From Vicinamibacteria bacterium (lineage in GTDB: Bacteria > Acidobacteriota > Vicinamibacteria > Fen-336): a stretch of DNA of 32,809 nucleotides. The DNA lies in contig JAMPXO010000052.1 in assembly GCA_023701125.1 (NCBI GenBank), forward strand, positions 1 to 32,809, in the 5' to 3' direction. This document shows, piece by piece, positions 18,313-25,553 of the stretch. Made by a program: the position numbers and the translations under genes. Position 1 is the first letter of the stretch, and the number at the start of each line of letters is the position of its first letter. The notes beneath the pieces were generated by a model. That model was not told the DNA's origin and did no database searches. It worked only from the letters and a program-made list of their open reading frames with translations.

Positions 18313-19323
18313 GTGGCCGTCCTGTTCCCGTTCGCGGACTACTGGTGGTTCTACGCGGGTTTCACGGTGCTGGTGTTCGGAATGCTGGCGCTCGACCTCG
18401 GCGTGTTCCACCGCCACGCCCACCGCGTGTCGATGCGCGAGGCCTCGACCTGGGCCGTCGTCTGGATCTCGCTCGCGCTGCTCTTCAACTACGGCTTCTA
18501 CCGCTACATGCTGCACGCCTTCCCGCTGGACCCGCGGCTGATGGCGATCCCCGGTTTCGACCCGCCCGCGGCGGCGGCCCAGGCTGCGCTCGAGTTCCTC
18601 GGCGGCTACGTGCTCGAGTACTCGCTGTCGGTCGACAACATCTTCGTCTTCGTCGTGGTGCTGAACTACTTCGGCATCCCCGGCGCGCTGCAGCACCGCG
18701 TGCTGTTCTTCGGCATCCTCGGCGCGCTGTTCTTCCGCGCCGCCTTCATCGCCCTCGGCGCGCTGCTGCTGCGCTTCGAGTGGGTGGTGTGGCTGTTCGG
18801 CGCGTTCCTGGTCGTCACCGGCTTCAAGCTGATGTTCGGCGGCGCCAACGAGGTCCACCCCGACGAGAACCCCGTGATCCGCGCGTTCCGCAGGCTGGTG
18901 GCGGTCACCTCGGACATGTCCGGCGCGTTCTTCCAGCGCCTGCCGCAGACGGGGCGCTGGGCGGCGACGCCGCTGTTCATCGCGGTGCTGTTCCTGGAGA
19001 TGACGGACATCGTCTTCGCCGTCGACTCGGTGCCGGCCATCTTCGGCCTGACCCGCGAGCCGCTGATCGTGTTCACGTCCAACGTGTTCGCGATCCTCGG
19101 CCTGCGCAACCTCTACTTCCTGCTGTCGGGCGCGATCGACGTCTTCCACATGCTCAAGTACGGGCTCGGCATCGTGCTGATCTTCGTCGGGCTGAAGATG
19201 ACCGTGCTCAACCGCATGTTCGGCGGCCACTTCCCGATCACCTGGTCGCTCGCCATCATCCTCGGCGTGATCGGCGCCTCCGTGGCGCTCTCGCTGCTCT
19301 TCCCGCAGGCGCGGGAGGAGTAG
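18313..19323 (+). CDS. TerC-family integral membrane protein
   Basis: A 336-aa multi-pass membrane protein of the TerC/Alx family, many members of which export manganese or act in metal homeostasis. Two acidic membrane motifs mark the family: SVDNIFVF (Asp108) and TDIVFAVDSVPAIFGLT (Asp232 and Asp238). About eight or nine hydrophobic helices are visible, with a central loop GGANEVHPDENP as in other TerC proteins. Two tandem GTGs (18310 and 18313) could start it; 18313 gives better spacing from GGGAGG. It precedes proS by 27 nt, possibly co-transcribed. Metal specificity cannot be read from sequence, and tellurite resistance should not be assumed. Confidence 0.92.
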   Translation: MAVLFPFADYWWFYAGFTVLVFGMLALDLGVFHRHAHRVSMREASTWAVVWISLALLFNYGFYRYMLHAFPLDPRLMAIPGFDPPAAAAQAALEFLGGYVLEYSLSVDNIFVFVVVLNYFGIPGALQHRVLFFGILGALFFRAAFIALGALLLRFEWVVWLFGAFLVVTGFKLMFGGANEVHPDENPVIRAFRRLVAVTSDMSGAFFQRLPQTGRWAATPLFIAVLFLEMTDIVFAVDSVPAIFGLTREPLIVFTSNVFAILGLRNLYFLLSGAIDVFHMLKYGLGIVLIFVGLKMTVLNRMFGGHFPITWSLAIILGVIGASVALSLLFPQAREE

Positions 19324-19350
19324 CCCCCAAACGAAACGAGAAGGACGGAC

Positions 19351-20796
19351 ATGGAACCCGAACGCACGATGAAGGAGATCACGCCGCGCAGCGTGGACTT
19401 CTCGCAGTGGTACCTCGACGTGGTGCTGAAGGCCGAGCTGGCCGACTACGGCCCGGTCAAGGGCTGCATGATCATCCGCCCCTACGGCTACGCGATCTGG
19501 GAGGCGATGCAGGCGGACATGGACCGCCGCATCAAGGAGACGGGCCACGTCAACGCCTACTTCCCGCTGCTGATCCCGAAGAGCTACCTGGAGAAGGAGA
19601 AGGAGCACGTCGAGGGCTTCTCGCCCGAGTGCGCGTGGGTCACGATCGGCGGCGGCCAGGAACTCGAGGAGCCGCTCGCCATCCGGCCGACGTCCGAGGC
19701 GATGATCTGCTCGACCTACGCGAAGTGGGTCCAGTCCTGGCGCGACCTGCCGATCCTGATCAACCAGTGGGCCAACGTGCTGCGCTGGGAGAAGGTGACG
19801 CGGCCGTTCCTGCGCACGACCGAGTTCCTCTGGCAGGAGGGCCACACCCTGCACGCGACGGAGGAGGAGGCCGAGGAGGAGACGCTGAAGATGCTCGGCG
19901 TCTACAAGAGCTTCGTCGAGGAAATCCTCGCGATGCCCGTGCTCCACGGCCGCAAGACCGACTCGGAGAAGTTCGCGGGCGCGCTGAAGACCTACGCGAT
20001 CGAGGCGCTGATGGGCGACGGCAAGGCGCTGCAGGCGGGCACCAGCCACAACCTCGGCCAGCACTTCTCCGAGGCCTACGGCATCGAGTATCTGGACAAG
20101 AACCAGCAGCGGGCGCGGCCGTGGTCCACGTCGTGGGGCACGTCGACGCGGATGATCGGCGGCATGATCATGACCCACGGCGACGACAACGGGCTGATCC
20201 TGCCGCCGCGGGTGGCGCCCAACCAGGTGGTGATCGTGCCGATCCCGCCGCGCAAGGGGGACTGGAACGAGGCCGTGCTGCCGAAGGCGCGCGAGGTGCA
20301 GAAGATGCTGCGCGCGGCCGGCGTGCGCGTTCACCTCGACGACCGTGACCAGCACCAGACGGGCTACAAGTACGCCGACTGGGAGATGCGCGGCGTGCCG
20401 TTCCGGCTCGAGCTCGGGCCCAAGGACATCGAAAAGGACCAGTGCGTGCTGGTCCGCCGCGACAACCGCGCGAAGACACCGGTGCCGCTGGCCGGCCTCG
20501 ACCGCGCCGTGCCGGAGATGCTGGCGACGTTCCAGGCCGACCTGCTCGAGCGCGCCCGCAAGTTCCAGGCGGACAACACCACCCGCGTGTCGTCGTACGA
20601 CGAGTTCAAGCAGGTGATGGCCGACAAGCGCGGCTTCATCGTCGCCGGCTGGAACGGCGACCCCGGCGTCGAGAAACGAATCAAGGAAGAGACGAAGGCC
20701 ACGATCCGGGTGATGCCGATGGGCGAGCCGGTCGAGGCGAAGTGCGTCGTGACGGGCGAGAAGGGCCGCGAGGTCTATTTCGCCCAGGCGTACTGA
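19351..20796 (+). CDS. proS: Prolyl-tRNA synthetase, archaeal/eukaryotic type
   Basis: Charges tRNA-Pro with proline. The 481-aa length and direct run from class II motif 2 to motif 3 show the short form without the bacterial insertion (INS) editing domain. Visible signatures are RPTSEAMI, motif 2 LRTTEFLWQEGH, motif 3 GTSTRMIGGMIMTHGDD, an anticodon-binding domain from about residue 290 (VVIVPIP), and a C-terminal tail ending in Tyr (VYFAQAY) characteristic of the type. The zinc site of this tail is reduced to one Cys (KCVVTGEKG), as in several bacterial members. ATG 19351 follows an AGAAGGA ribosome site. Without INS, any Ala-tRNA-Pro editing would have to come from a separate protein, not seen here. 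Confidence 0.97.
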   Translation: MEPERTMKEITPRSVDFSQWYLDVVLKAELADYGPVKGCMIIRPYGYAIWEAMQADMDRRIKETGHVNAYFPLLIPKSYLEKEKEHVEGFSPECAWVTIGGGQELEEPLAIRPTSEAMICSTYAKWVQSWRDLPILINQWANVLRWEKVTRPFLRTTEFLWQEGHTLHATEEEAEEETLKMLGVYKSFVEEILAMPVLHGRKTDSEKFAGALKTYAIEALMGDGKALQAGTSHNLGQHFSEAYGIEYLDKNQQRARPWSTSWGTSTRMIGGMIMTHGDDNGLILPPRVAPNQVVIVPIPPRKGDWNEAVLPKAREVQKMLRAAGVRVHLDDRDQHQTGYKYADWEMRGVPFRLELGPKDIEKDQCVLVRRDNRAKTPVPLAGLDRAVPEMLATFQADLLERARKFQADNTTRVSSYDEFKQVMADKRGFIVAGWNGDPGVEKRIKEETKATIRVMPMGEPVEAKCVVTGEKGREVYFAQAY

Positions 20797-20804
20797 TCGG
20801 GTTC

Positions 20805-20908
20805 CGGCGGCTTGCGCCCGGCGCCGGTCCCGCGGGTCCGGGCGGCGGAGCGAAGCGACAGAGCCTGGCGGCCCGAGCGCCGGGATTCACTCCCGGCGCG
20901 AGCCGCCG
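20805..20908 (+). other. Structured GC-rich intergenic element after proS
   Basis: The 205-nt gap between proS and pcm has no credible ORF. Starting 8 nt after the proS stop, an outer stem of 8 perfect pairs (20805-20812 with 20901-20908) closes a 104-nt unit. Inside it, one nucleotide from the 3' arm, is a perfect 9-bp hairpin (20877-20885 with 20891-20899, loop TTCAC). A further 5-bp hairpin with a CTCA loop begins at 20910. It could be a proS terminator, a structured RNA or a palindromic repeat. It does not fit a tRNA: no anticodon arm or TTCRA T-loop in register. GC content makes chance pairing easier, so confidence is low. Confidence 0.35.
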
Positions 20909-21001
20909 TCGGCGCTCACGCCGTGAACGGACGCGGCTCCGCCCCCGCACCCCGTTCGGGCCGCCTTGCGTGCTCGAGGCGGCGGGCGCAGCATTCTCCT
21001 G

Positions 21002-21712
21002 ATGCTGGGTCCTGCGGTCGCGTCGCTTGCGGCTGCGGTGCTGGCGCTCACCATGACCGACGGCCATGACGCCGCCTTCGCCGCTCGCCACGAGGCGATG
21101 GTGCGCGAGCAGATCGAAGCCCGCGGAGTGCGCGACCCCGCCACGCTGGCCGCGATGCGGGCCGTGGCGCGCCACCTGTTCGTGCCCGAGTCGTTGCGCC
21201 GCGAGGCGTACGCCGACTACCCGCTGCCGATCGGCCACGGCCAGACCATCTCCCAGCCCTACATCGTCGCCTTCATGACCGAGGCGGCGGGTATCACGGC
21301 CGGCGAGCGGGTGCTGGAGATCGGCACCGGCTCCGGCTACCAGGCCGCCGTGCTGGCGCGGATCGCCGCCCGCGTGTTCAGCATCGAGATCGTGACCCCG
21401 CTCGCCGAGGAGGCGCGCCAGCGGCTGGCGGCGCTCGGCTGCACGAACGTGAGTGTGCGCGCAGGCGACGGCTACGCGGGCTGGCCCGAGCACGCCCCGT
21501 TCGACGCGATCGTGGTCACGGCCGCCGCGCCACGGCTGCCCGAGCCGCTGCTCGCCCAGCTGGCCGACGGCGGCCGGCTGGTGATCCCGGTCGGCGACGA
21601 GCTCCAGGAGATCCTGATCGTGACCCGGCGTGGCGACCGCTACGACCAGAGCCGGTCGCTTCCGGTCCGCTTCGTGCCGATGACGGGCGCTGTCCGCCAC
21701 CCTCCCCGCTGA
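21002..21712 (+). CDS. pcm: Protein-L-isoaspartate O-methyltransferase
   Basis: Repairs damaged proteins by SAM-dependent methylation of L-isoaspartyl residues. Family motifs are YPLPIGHGQTISQPYIVA (the Ser/Thr-rich substrate and SAM region) and motif I VLEIGTGSGYQ at residues 104-114. FDAIVVTAAAPRLPEPL and GRLVIPVG follow. From ATG 21002 the protein is 236 aa and begins with about 17 hydrophobic residues lacking positive charges. From the internal ATG 21053 (Met18) it would be a normal cytoplasmic enzyme. No Shine-Dalgarno supports either. Some pcm homologues are exported, so the longer form is not excluded. Confidence 0.93.
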   Translation: MLGPAVASLAAAVLALTMTDGHDAAFAARHEAMVREQIEARGVRDPATLAAMRAVARHLFVPESLRREAYADYPLPIGHGQTISQPYIVAFMTEAAGITAGERVLEIGTGSGYQAAVLARIAARVFSIEIVTPLAEEARQRLAALGCTNVSVRAGDGYAGWPEHAPFDAIVVTAAAPRLPEPLLAQLADGGRLVIPVGDELQEILIVTRRGDRYDQSRSLPVRFVPMTGAVRHPPR

Positions 21713-21758
21713 ACGCCGTTTCCGGTATAAACGGGCCCGCAAGAGGAGCGAGAAAGCC

Positions 21759-22409
21759 TTGGGCGAGATCCAGTTCAGCGACAACTACTCCGACCGTTCG
21801 GTCTCCGCGGGCGTCAACGCGGGTTTCCAGTTCGACTTCCACTGCGAACGCTGCAACGACACCTGGCGCAGCCCGTGGGTGGCCTACACCCGCGGCCAGG
21901 CCAGCGGCTGGCTGAGCAAGGCGAGCGGGCTGCTGGGCGGCATGCTCGGCAACGTCGGCGAGGCGGTCGACGGGCTGGCCGAGTCGGGTTTCGGCGAAGC
22001 CCGCGACCAGGCGCTGCGCGACGCGATCGCGCAGGCGAAGCGGCACTTCCACCGCTGCGCGCGCTGCGTGCAGTACGTGTGCGCCCGCTGCTGGAACGCC
22101 GACAAGGGGCTCTGCTTCAACTGCGCGCCCGATGCCGAAGTCGAGGCCGAGGCGGCCGGCGCCGCGGGCGAAGCGGCTGGCGCAGCCGAGGTGGCGCACG
22201 AGGCGGGCCGCGCCCGTGGCGCGAAGGTCGACACGAAGCGCAAGCGCCAGTTGGTCTGCCCGGATTGCAGCGCCGAGACCCACGGCGCGAAGTTCTGCCC
22301 CGAGTGCGGCAAGAAGCTGGCGGTCGACGACGCCTGCCCGGGCTGCGGGGCGAAGGTCTCGCCGAAGGCGAAGTTCTGCCCGGAGTGCGGGGAGAAGCGG
22401 GCCGACTGA
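21759..22409 (+). CDS. Multi-zinc-ribbon protein of unknown function
   Basis: A 216-aa protein with ten CxxC-type or spaced Cys positions. An N-terminal CERC (29/32) follows a beta-like segment. After a Gly-rich amphipathic helix region (about 47-75) comes C100-x2-C103-x4-C108-x2-C111-x7-C119-x2-C122. An Ala-rich helix precedes two tandem C-terminal zinc ribbons, CPDC/CPEC (167/170/180/183) and CPGC/CPEC (193/196/207/210). The last two match double zinc ribbon domains. No signal peptide or membrane helix is evident. The TTG start is supported by GAGGAG at 21743-21748. A TATAAA at 21725-21730 could be its -10. The function is unknown; scaffold or nucleic-acid binding roles are only guesses. 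Confidence 0.82.
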   Translation: MGEIQFSDNYSDRSVSAGVNAGFQFDFHCERCNDTWRSPWVAYTRGQASGWLSKASGLLGGMLGNVGEAVDGLAESGFGEARDQALRDAIAQAKRHFHRCARCVQYVCARCWNADKGLCFNCAPDAEVEAEAAGAAGEAAGAAEVAHEAGRARGAKVDTKRKRQLVCPDCSAETHGAKFCPECGKKLAVDDACPGCGAKVSPKAKFCPECGEKRAD

Positions 22410-22431
22410 TTCGGCAGAATCCTCAGTCGGC
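22401..22431. terminator. Symmetric hairpin over two convergent stop codons
   Basis: A perfect 9-bp inverted repeat, GCCGACTGA (22401-22409) with TCAGTCGGC (22423-22431), has a 13-nt loop. Each arm is the last three codons of a gene: both the plus-strand zinc-ribbon protein and the minus-strand protein end Ala-Asp-stop through it. It lacks U-tracts, but its position suits a bidirectional terminator or 3'-end stem. Confidence 0.55.
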
Positions 22432-22916
22432 GGAGTGGGCCGGGGCGTCGATCCTCTCGACCCGGGCGTCGGCGCCGAAGCGCACGATCACGATCGAGCG
22501 GTTGGGCGCCATGCCGCGGAACATGAACGACGCGGACTGCAGCCCCAGCGCCGGCGCATGGCGATCGAGCAGCGCCCGCACCTCGGCCTCGCCCTGTGCC
22601 CGCTCGGTGCCCACGGTCGCCGAGGTCGTGCCCTGGATCGACACCGGCGACGCGTCCGCGGCGGCGTGGACGGAGACGTACCAGCGCCCGCGAGGCGCGG
22701 CCGCAGCGACCACCTCGCCGAGGCTCATCCCTGGGCGCACCCCGGTGTGGAAGGCGCGCGCGTTCCTGCCCGGCTCGCCCAGCGCGTACATCATCAACGC
22801 GACGAAGCCGACGGAGATCAGCAGCCCGACACGCTCGTCGCCAGCGCCCCGAGCACCGGCAGCGGAAGGGTCAAGGTCCCCGCATGCGAGAGCCAGTACT
22901 GCAGGGCCTTGTTCAT
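22423..22916 (-). pseudogene. Small membrane-anchored protein gene with apparent frameshift
   Basis: From ATG 22916 the frame reads MNKALQYWLSHAGTLTLPLP and a hydrophobic stretch, then stops at 22818-22820 after 32 aa. In the -1 frame the sequence continues LLISVGFVALMMYALGEPG and runs to 22423 with coding-like composition. One extra C at the CCC run (22825-22827) would join the two into a 164-aa protein with one N-terminal membrane helix and a soluble domain. In the first segment 29 of 31 codons end in G or C, whereas the other frame over the same bases does so for only about half. A real frameshift or a sequencing error fits best. An unbroken gene starting at the later TTG/ATG codons is the alternative. 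The domain is not recognised. Confidence 0.6.
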
Positions 22917-22967
22917 GCGCGCGAGTCCAGTCCACGGCGGCAACAGGCCGGCGGCCGGCCCGAGGCG

Positions 22968-23840
22968 TCAGCGCTTCAGGTTGCAGACGCCGTAGAAGCT
23001 GCTGTTCTGGCGGGTCGACAGCCCGAACTTGCCGGGGCCCAGGACGCGCGAGAAGGTGCCCTTCAACGAGCCGCTCTCGAACGTGATCTGCTGGCCATCG
23101 ATGCGGTAGCGGCCCGACTGGCCGCCACGGTCGCTGTAGGTCGCGCCGTCGACGATCGTGATCGGGAACTGGCCGCCCGCGCTCGACATCGAGCACGTGT
23201 AGCGGCCCACTGGCAGCGTGCCGCCACCGCTCGCGGGCGCCTTCGCGGCCCCGCCCGGCCCGGCTGGCGACAGCATCCAGTGCAGGGTGCTGTGCACCGA
23301 ACCGTCGGCGTAGCGCACGACGCACAGGCCGTTGTTCTCGCCCAGCACCGTCGCCGCCCGGCCCTGGCGGTCGACGACCGCGGCTCCCGCGGGGCAGTTG
23401 GCGGTCGACCGGGTGGGTGGCGTGGTGGTGTGGCCACCGCCGGGCGAAGTCGGCGGCTGCGGGCGCTGCACGCGCACGACGGGAGGATCGTCGTCGTCGG
23501 CCGGCGCGGGGGGCGCCGTGCGCGCCGGTGGCGCCGCCGGGGCCTGACCCGTGGCGGGGTTGGGGGAGCAGCGTTGCTGGGTGCCCGCGACGTAGACCTT
23601 CCAGGTGGAAGGGTCGTACCACTCACCTTTCGGGCTCCAGGAGTATCCGATGCGGTACCAGTTCACGTGCGGCGGCTGGGTTCCGATCTCGAGGATCGTA
23701 CCCGCCGAGCCGCCGCCCATCTCGCCCTGGGTGCGCGTGCCCGGGCCGCAGTACACGGTCTGGGCGAAGGCGGCCGGGGCGGCCAGCGCGCCGGCCGCGA
23801 GCGCCAGCAGCAGGAGTCGGCGTCGGATCGTGTCGGTCAA
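22968..23840 (-). CDS. Secreted protein with beta-rich domains, unknown function
   Basis: A 290-aa exported protein. The signal peptide ends near AAFAQ^T (residue 26). The first domain (to about residue 90) is rich in Trp/Tyr/Gly (NWYRIGYSWSPKGEWYDP) and bounded by two Cys. A Pro/Asp-rich linker follows, then a small domain (AAVVDRQGRAATVLGENNGL through HSTLHW). The C-terminal domain from about residue 210 (VGRYTCSM...YRIDGQQITFESGSLKGTF...SSFYGVCNL) has two Cys likely to form a disulfide. The TTG start forms a TTGA overlap with the upstream HEAT gene and has GAGGAG 9 nt upstream. I do not recognise a named family. A periplasmic or extracellular binding role is only inferred. Confidence 0.82.
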   Translation of the reverse strand: MTDTIRRRLLLLALAAGALAAPAAFAQTVYCGPGTRTQGEMGGGSAGTILEIGTQPPHVNWYRIGYSWSPKGEWYDPSTWKVYVAGTQQRCSPNPATGQAPAAPPARTAPPAPADDDDPPVVRVQRPQPPTSPGGGHTTTPPTRSTANCPAGAAVVDRQGRAATVLGENNGLCVVRYADGSVHSTLHWMLSPAGPGGAAKAPASGGGTLPVGRYTCSMSSAGGQFPITIVDGATYSDRGGQSGRYRIDGQQITFESGSLKGTFSRVLGPGKFGLSTRQNSSFYGVCNLKR

Positions 23841-25099
23841 GCGGGCGGCTCCTCGGAACTGGACCTGGGGCTGGCCCGGCGCACGCGCGGTCGCAGCAGC
23901 GCCTGGCGCAGCGCGGTGCGCGGCGCGTCGGGCAGGCTGGTCACGGCGCGGCTGCGGGTCGTGAGCTGGAGCGTGGTCGCGAGGTGGTTGGCGGCCGCCC
24001 GCAACTCGTCGGCGGGCTCGAGTCCGTCGGCCATCAGCTCGGCCAGCGGCTCCAGCAGCGAGACGTCCGGCAGCGCCGTGACCGCGCCCAGCAGGAACGG
24101 CAGCGCCACCGGTGGTCGCACCCGCAGCCGATCCCGCAGGTCGTGGAGCGCGAGCCGCGAGCCGAGGCGACCGAGCGCGCGGTGGGCGCGAGCCGCGAGC
24201 TCGGCCCGGGCGTCCTGCGCCGGCACGTCCTCGAAGGCGAGCCGCGCCAGCAGATCGAGCAGGCGTGGCGCGGCGTCGGCACGCGGGGCCAGCGCCAGTG
24301 CGTCGATCGCGACGCGCAGCGCCAGCGGATCGTGGGAGGCGAGCGCCACCTCGCGGGCGACGTCGAGGGCGCGGGCGCCCAGCGCCGTGGCCAGTTGTTC
24401 CGCGCGCACGGCGCGCTCGGGGCTGACCGGCTCGCGCAACGCCATCCGCAGCTCCGCGAGCTCGCCCACCGCCTCTGTCGCCGTTTCCGTCGGGCTGGCG
24501 GCGGCCGGGGGCTCGGCCGGGCGCGCGCCGACCTCGGTGGCGGGCGGCGCCGCGGCAGCGGCCCGCCGCGCGCGCATCTCGGTCTCCACCGCGGTGGCCT
24601 CGCGCGGGGCCAGCCTCTTCAGCACGCCCAGCGCCGCGTGGCTCAGCTCGTGGGCCGCGGTCGGGTCGAGGGCGAGGCGGGTGATCGGGCCCAGCGCCTC
24701 GGGCTGGTCGCCGGCGATCCGGCCCAGTGCGGCGAGCGCGGTGCGCGGCACCGGGCTGCGGCGTCCCAGCGCCCGCTCCAGGGCGGGCAACGCGCCGGCG
24801 GCGTCGTTGCGGGCGGCCAACGCCTCGGCTGCGCGGGCGGCGACGGCGTCGCTCGGGTCCTCGAGAAGTTCGATCAGGGCCTGCAGGGCCGAGGCCCCGG
24901 GCAACTGCTCCAGCAGGCCCGCCGCGGCCTCGCGACCGGAGGTCGACGCCGTCGGCAGCCAGGTCAGCAGCGGCGCCAGCGCCCGGCGCCCGACCAGTAG
25001 CAGCCGCGCCGCGGCCGCATCGCGGAGCACGGCATCGGCGCCGCCGAGGCGCTCGAGCAGGTCGCCGAGTTCTCCTGTCCTGGATGCTACGATCGGCAT
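23837..25099 (-). CDS. HEAT-repeat protein
   Basis: A 420-aa, almost wholly alpha-helical protein with repeated HEAT-like units, such as LIELLEDPSDAVAARAAEALAARNDAAGALPAL (written here as one repeat, residues about 70-105) and ALRVAIDALALAPRADAAPRL. A Pro/Ala/Thr-rich gap at about 180-210 splits the solenoid into two halves. There is no signal peptide and no catalytic motif. Such solenoids usually bind proteins. The ATG is part of a CATG that also contains the start of the divergent DUF192 gene. It leads a minus-strand unit with the secreted protein and the frameshifted membrane protein, which suggests a shared but unknown process. Confidence 0.8.
   Translation of the reverse strand: MPIVASRTGELGDLLERLGGADAVLRDAAAARLLLVGRRALAPLLTWLPTASTSGREAAAGLLEQLPGASALQALIELLEDPSDAVAARAAEALAARNDAAGALPALERALGRRSPVPRTALAALGRIAGDQPEALGPITRLALDPTAAHELSHAALGVLKRLAPREATAVETEMRARRAAAAAPPATEVGARPAEPPAAASPTETATEAVGELAELRMALREPVSPERAVRAEQLATALGARALDVAREVALASHDPLALRVAIDALALAPRADAAPRLLDLLARLAFEDVPAQDARAELAARAHRALGRLGSRLALHDLRDRLRVRPPVALPFLLGAVTALPDVSLLEPLAELMADGLEPADELRAAANHLATTLQLTTRSRAVTSLPDAPRTALRQALLRPRVRRASPRSSSEEPPA
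25085..25093 (+). promoter_or_regulatory. Extended -10 promoter for the DUF192 gene
   Basis: TGCTACGAT matches TGnTAnnnT and ends 4 nt before ATG 25098 and 10 nt before ATG 25104, placing the start of transcription around 25100. Translation from 25104 would then be almost leaderless. No Shine-Dalgarno is visible. The element lies inside the 5' end of the divergent HEAT gene. Confidence 0.45.
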
Positions 25100-25553
25100 G
25101 GGAATGCGCGCCTCAGCCTACCTCGCTCTCGGCCTTCTCGTCGCGTCCGCCGCCGTCGCCGGCGACGCCCCGGCCACCACGAAGCTGACGCTGCCCTCGG
25201 GCCAGGTCGTCACGGCCGAGCTGATGATCTCGGCCGCCGACCGCCAGATGGGCCTGATGTTCCGCCCCGCGCTACCCGCCGATCGCGTGCTGCTGTTCGT
25301 GTTCCGCGAGAACGATCGGCACTCGATCTGGATGAAGAACTGCAAGTTCCCGATCGACATCGTCTGGCTCGACGGCGACGGCAAGGTGGTCGACCTGGCG
25401 GAGAACGTGCCGCCGTGCGCCAAGGACCCGTGCCCGGTGTACACCCCGTTCCGGGCGGCCGAGTACGTGGTCGAAATGAACGCCGGGCAGGCGAAGAAGC
25501 ACAAGGTCCAGGGTGGGGCCGTGCTCGGTTTCAGGCTGCCGGCGGAGCGCTGA
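25098..25553 (+). CDS. Secreted DUF192 family protein
   Basis: A 151-aa protein with a signal peptide (cleavage near AAVAG^D, residue 22) and one DUF192 domain. Family features are LMISAADRQMGLMFRPAL, ILLFVF-type RVLLFVFREN, SIWMKNCKFPIDIVWLDG and VVEMNAGQAKKHKVQGG. DUF192 proteins are small exported beta-barrel-like proteins without an agreed biochemical function. A Cys pair (CAKDPC) sits where many members have one. ATG 25098 or ATG 25104 can start it; if the first, the start codons of this gene and the divergent HEAT gene share two bases. The 3' end overlaps tatC tail to tail by 23 nt. Confidence 0.9.
   Translation: MGMRASAYLALGLLVASAAVAGDAPATTKLTLPSGQVVTAELMISAADRQMGLMFRPALPADRVLLFVFRENDRHSIWMKNCKFPIDIVWLDGDGKVVDLAENVPPCAKDPCPVYTPFRAAEYVVEMNAGQAKKHKVQGGAVLGFRLPAER

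Noticed and set aside
18313-19323. Calling the TerC-family gene a tellurite resistance determinant
   Set aside because: No other ter genes are nearby and most stand-alone TerC proteins act in metal homeostasis.
17578-20355. A 925-codon minus-strand open frame across terC and proS
   Set aside because: Composition is Arg/His/Asp-rich nonsense opposite two well-supported genes, with no ribosome site or family motif.
20805-20908. Possible tRNA-Sec-like gene in the proS-pcm gap
   Set aside because: The length and 8-bp outer stem are suggestive, but there is no TCA anticodon in a stem-loop, the T-loop is not TTCRANY in register and the last stem is 9 bp.
21716-21734. Small hairpin (CCGTTT/AAACGG) after pcm as a terminator
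   Set aside because: Only 6 bp with no U-tract, and it overlaps a possible TATAAA -10 of the next gene.
22818-22830. Lipobox-like Val-Ser-Gly-Cys near the end of the short MNKALQ frame
   Set aside because: The stop codon follows the Cys immediately, so no lipoprotein would result; it is a by-product of the frameshift.
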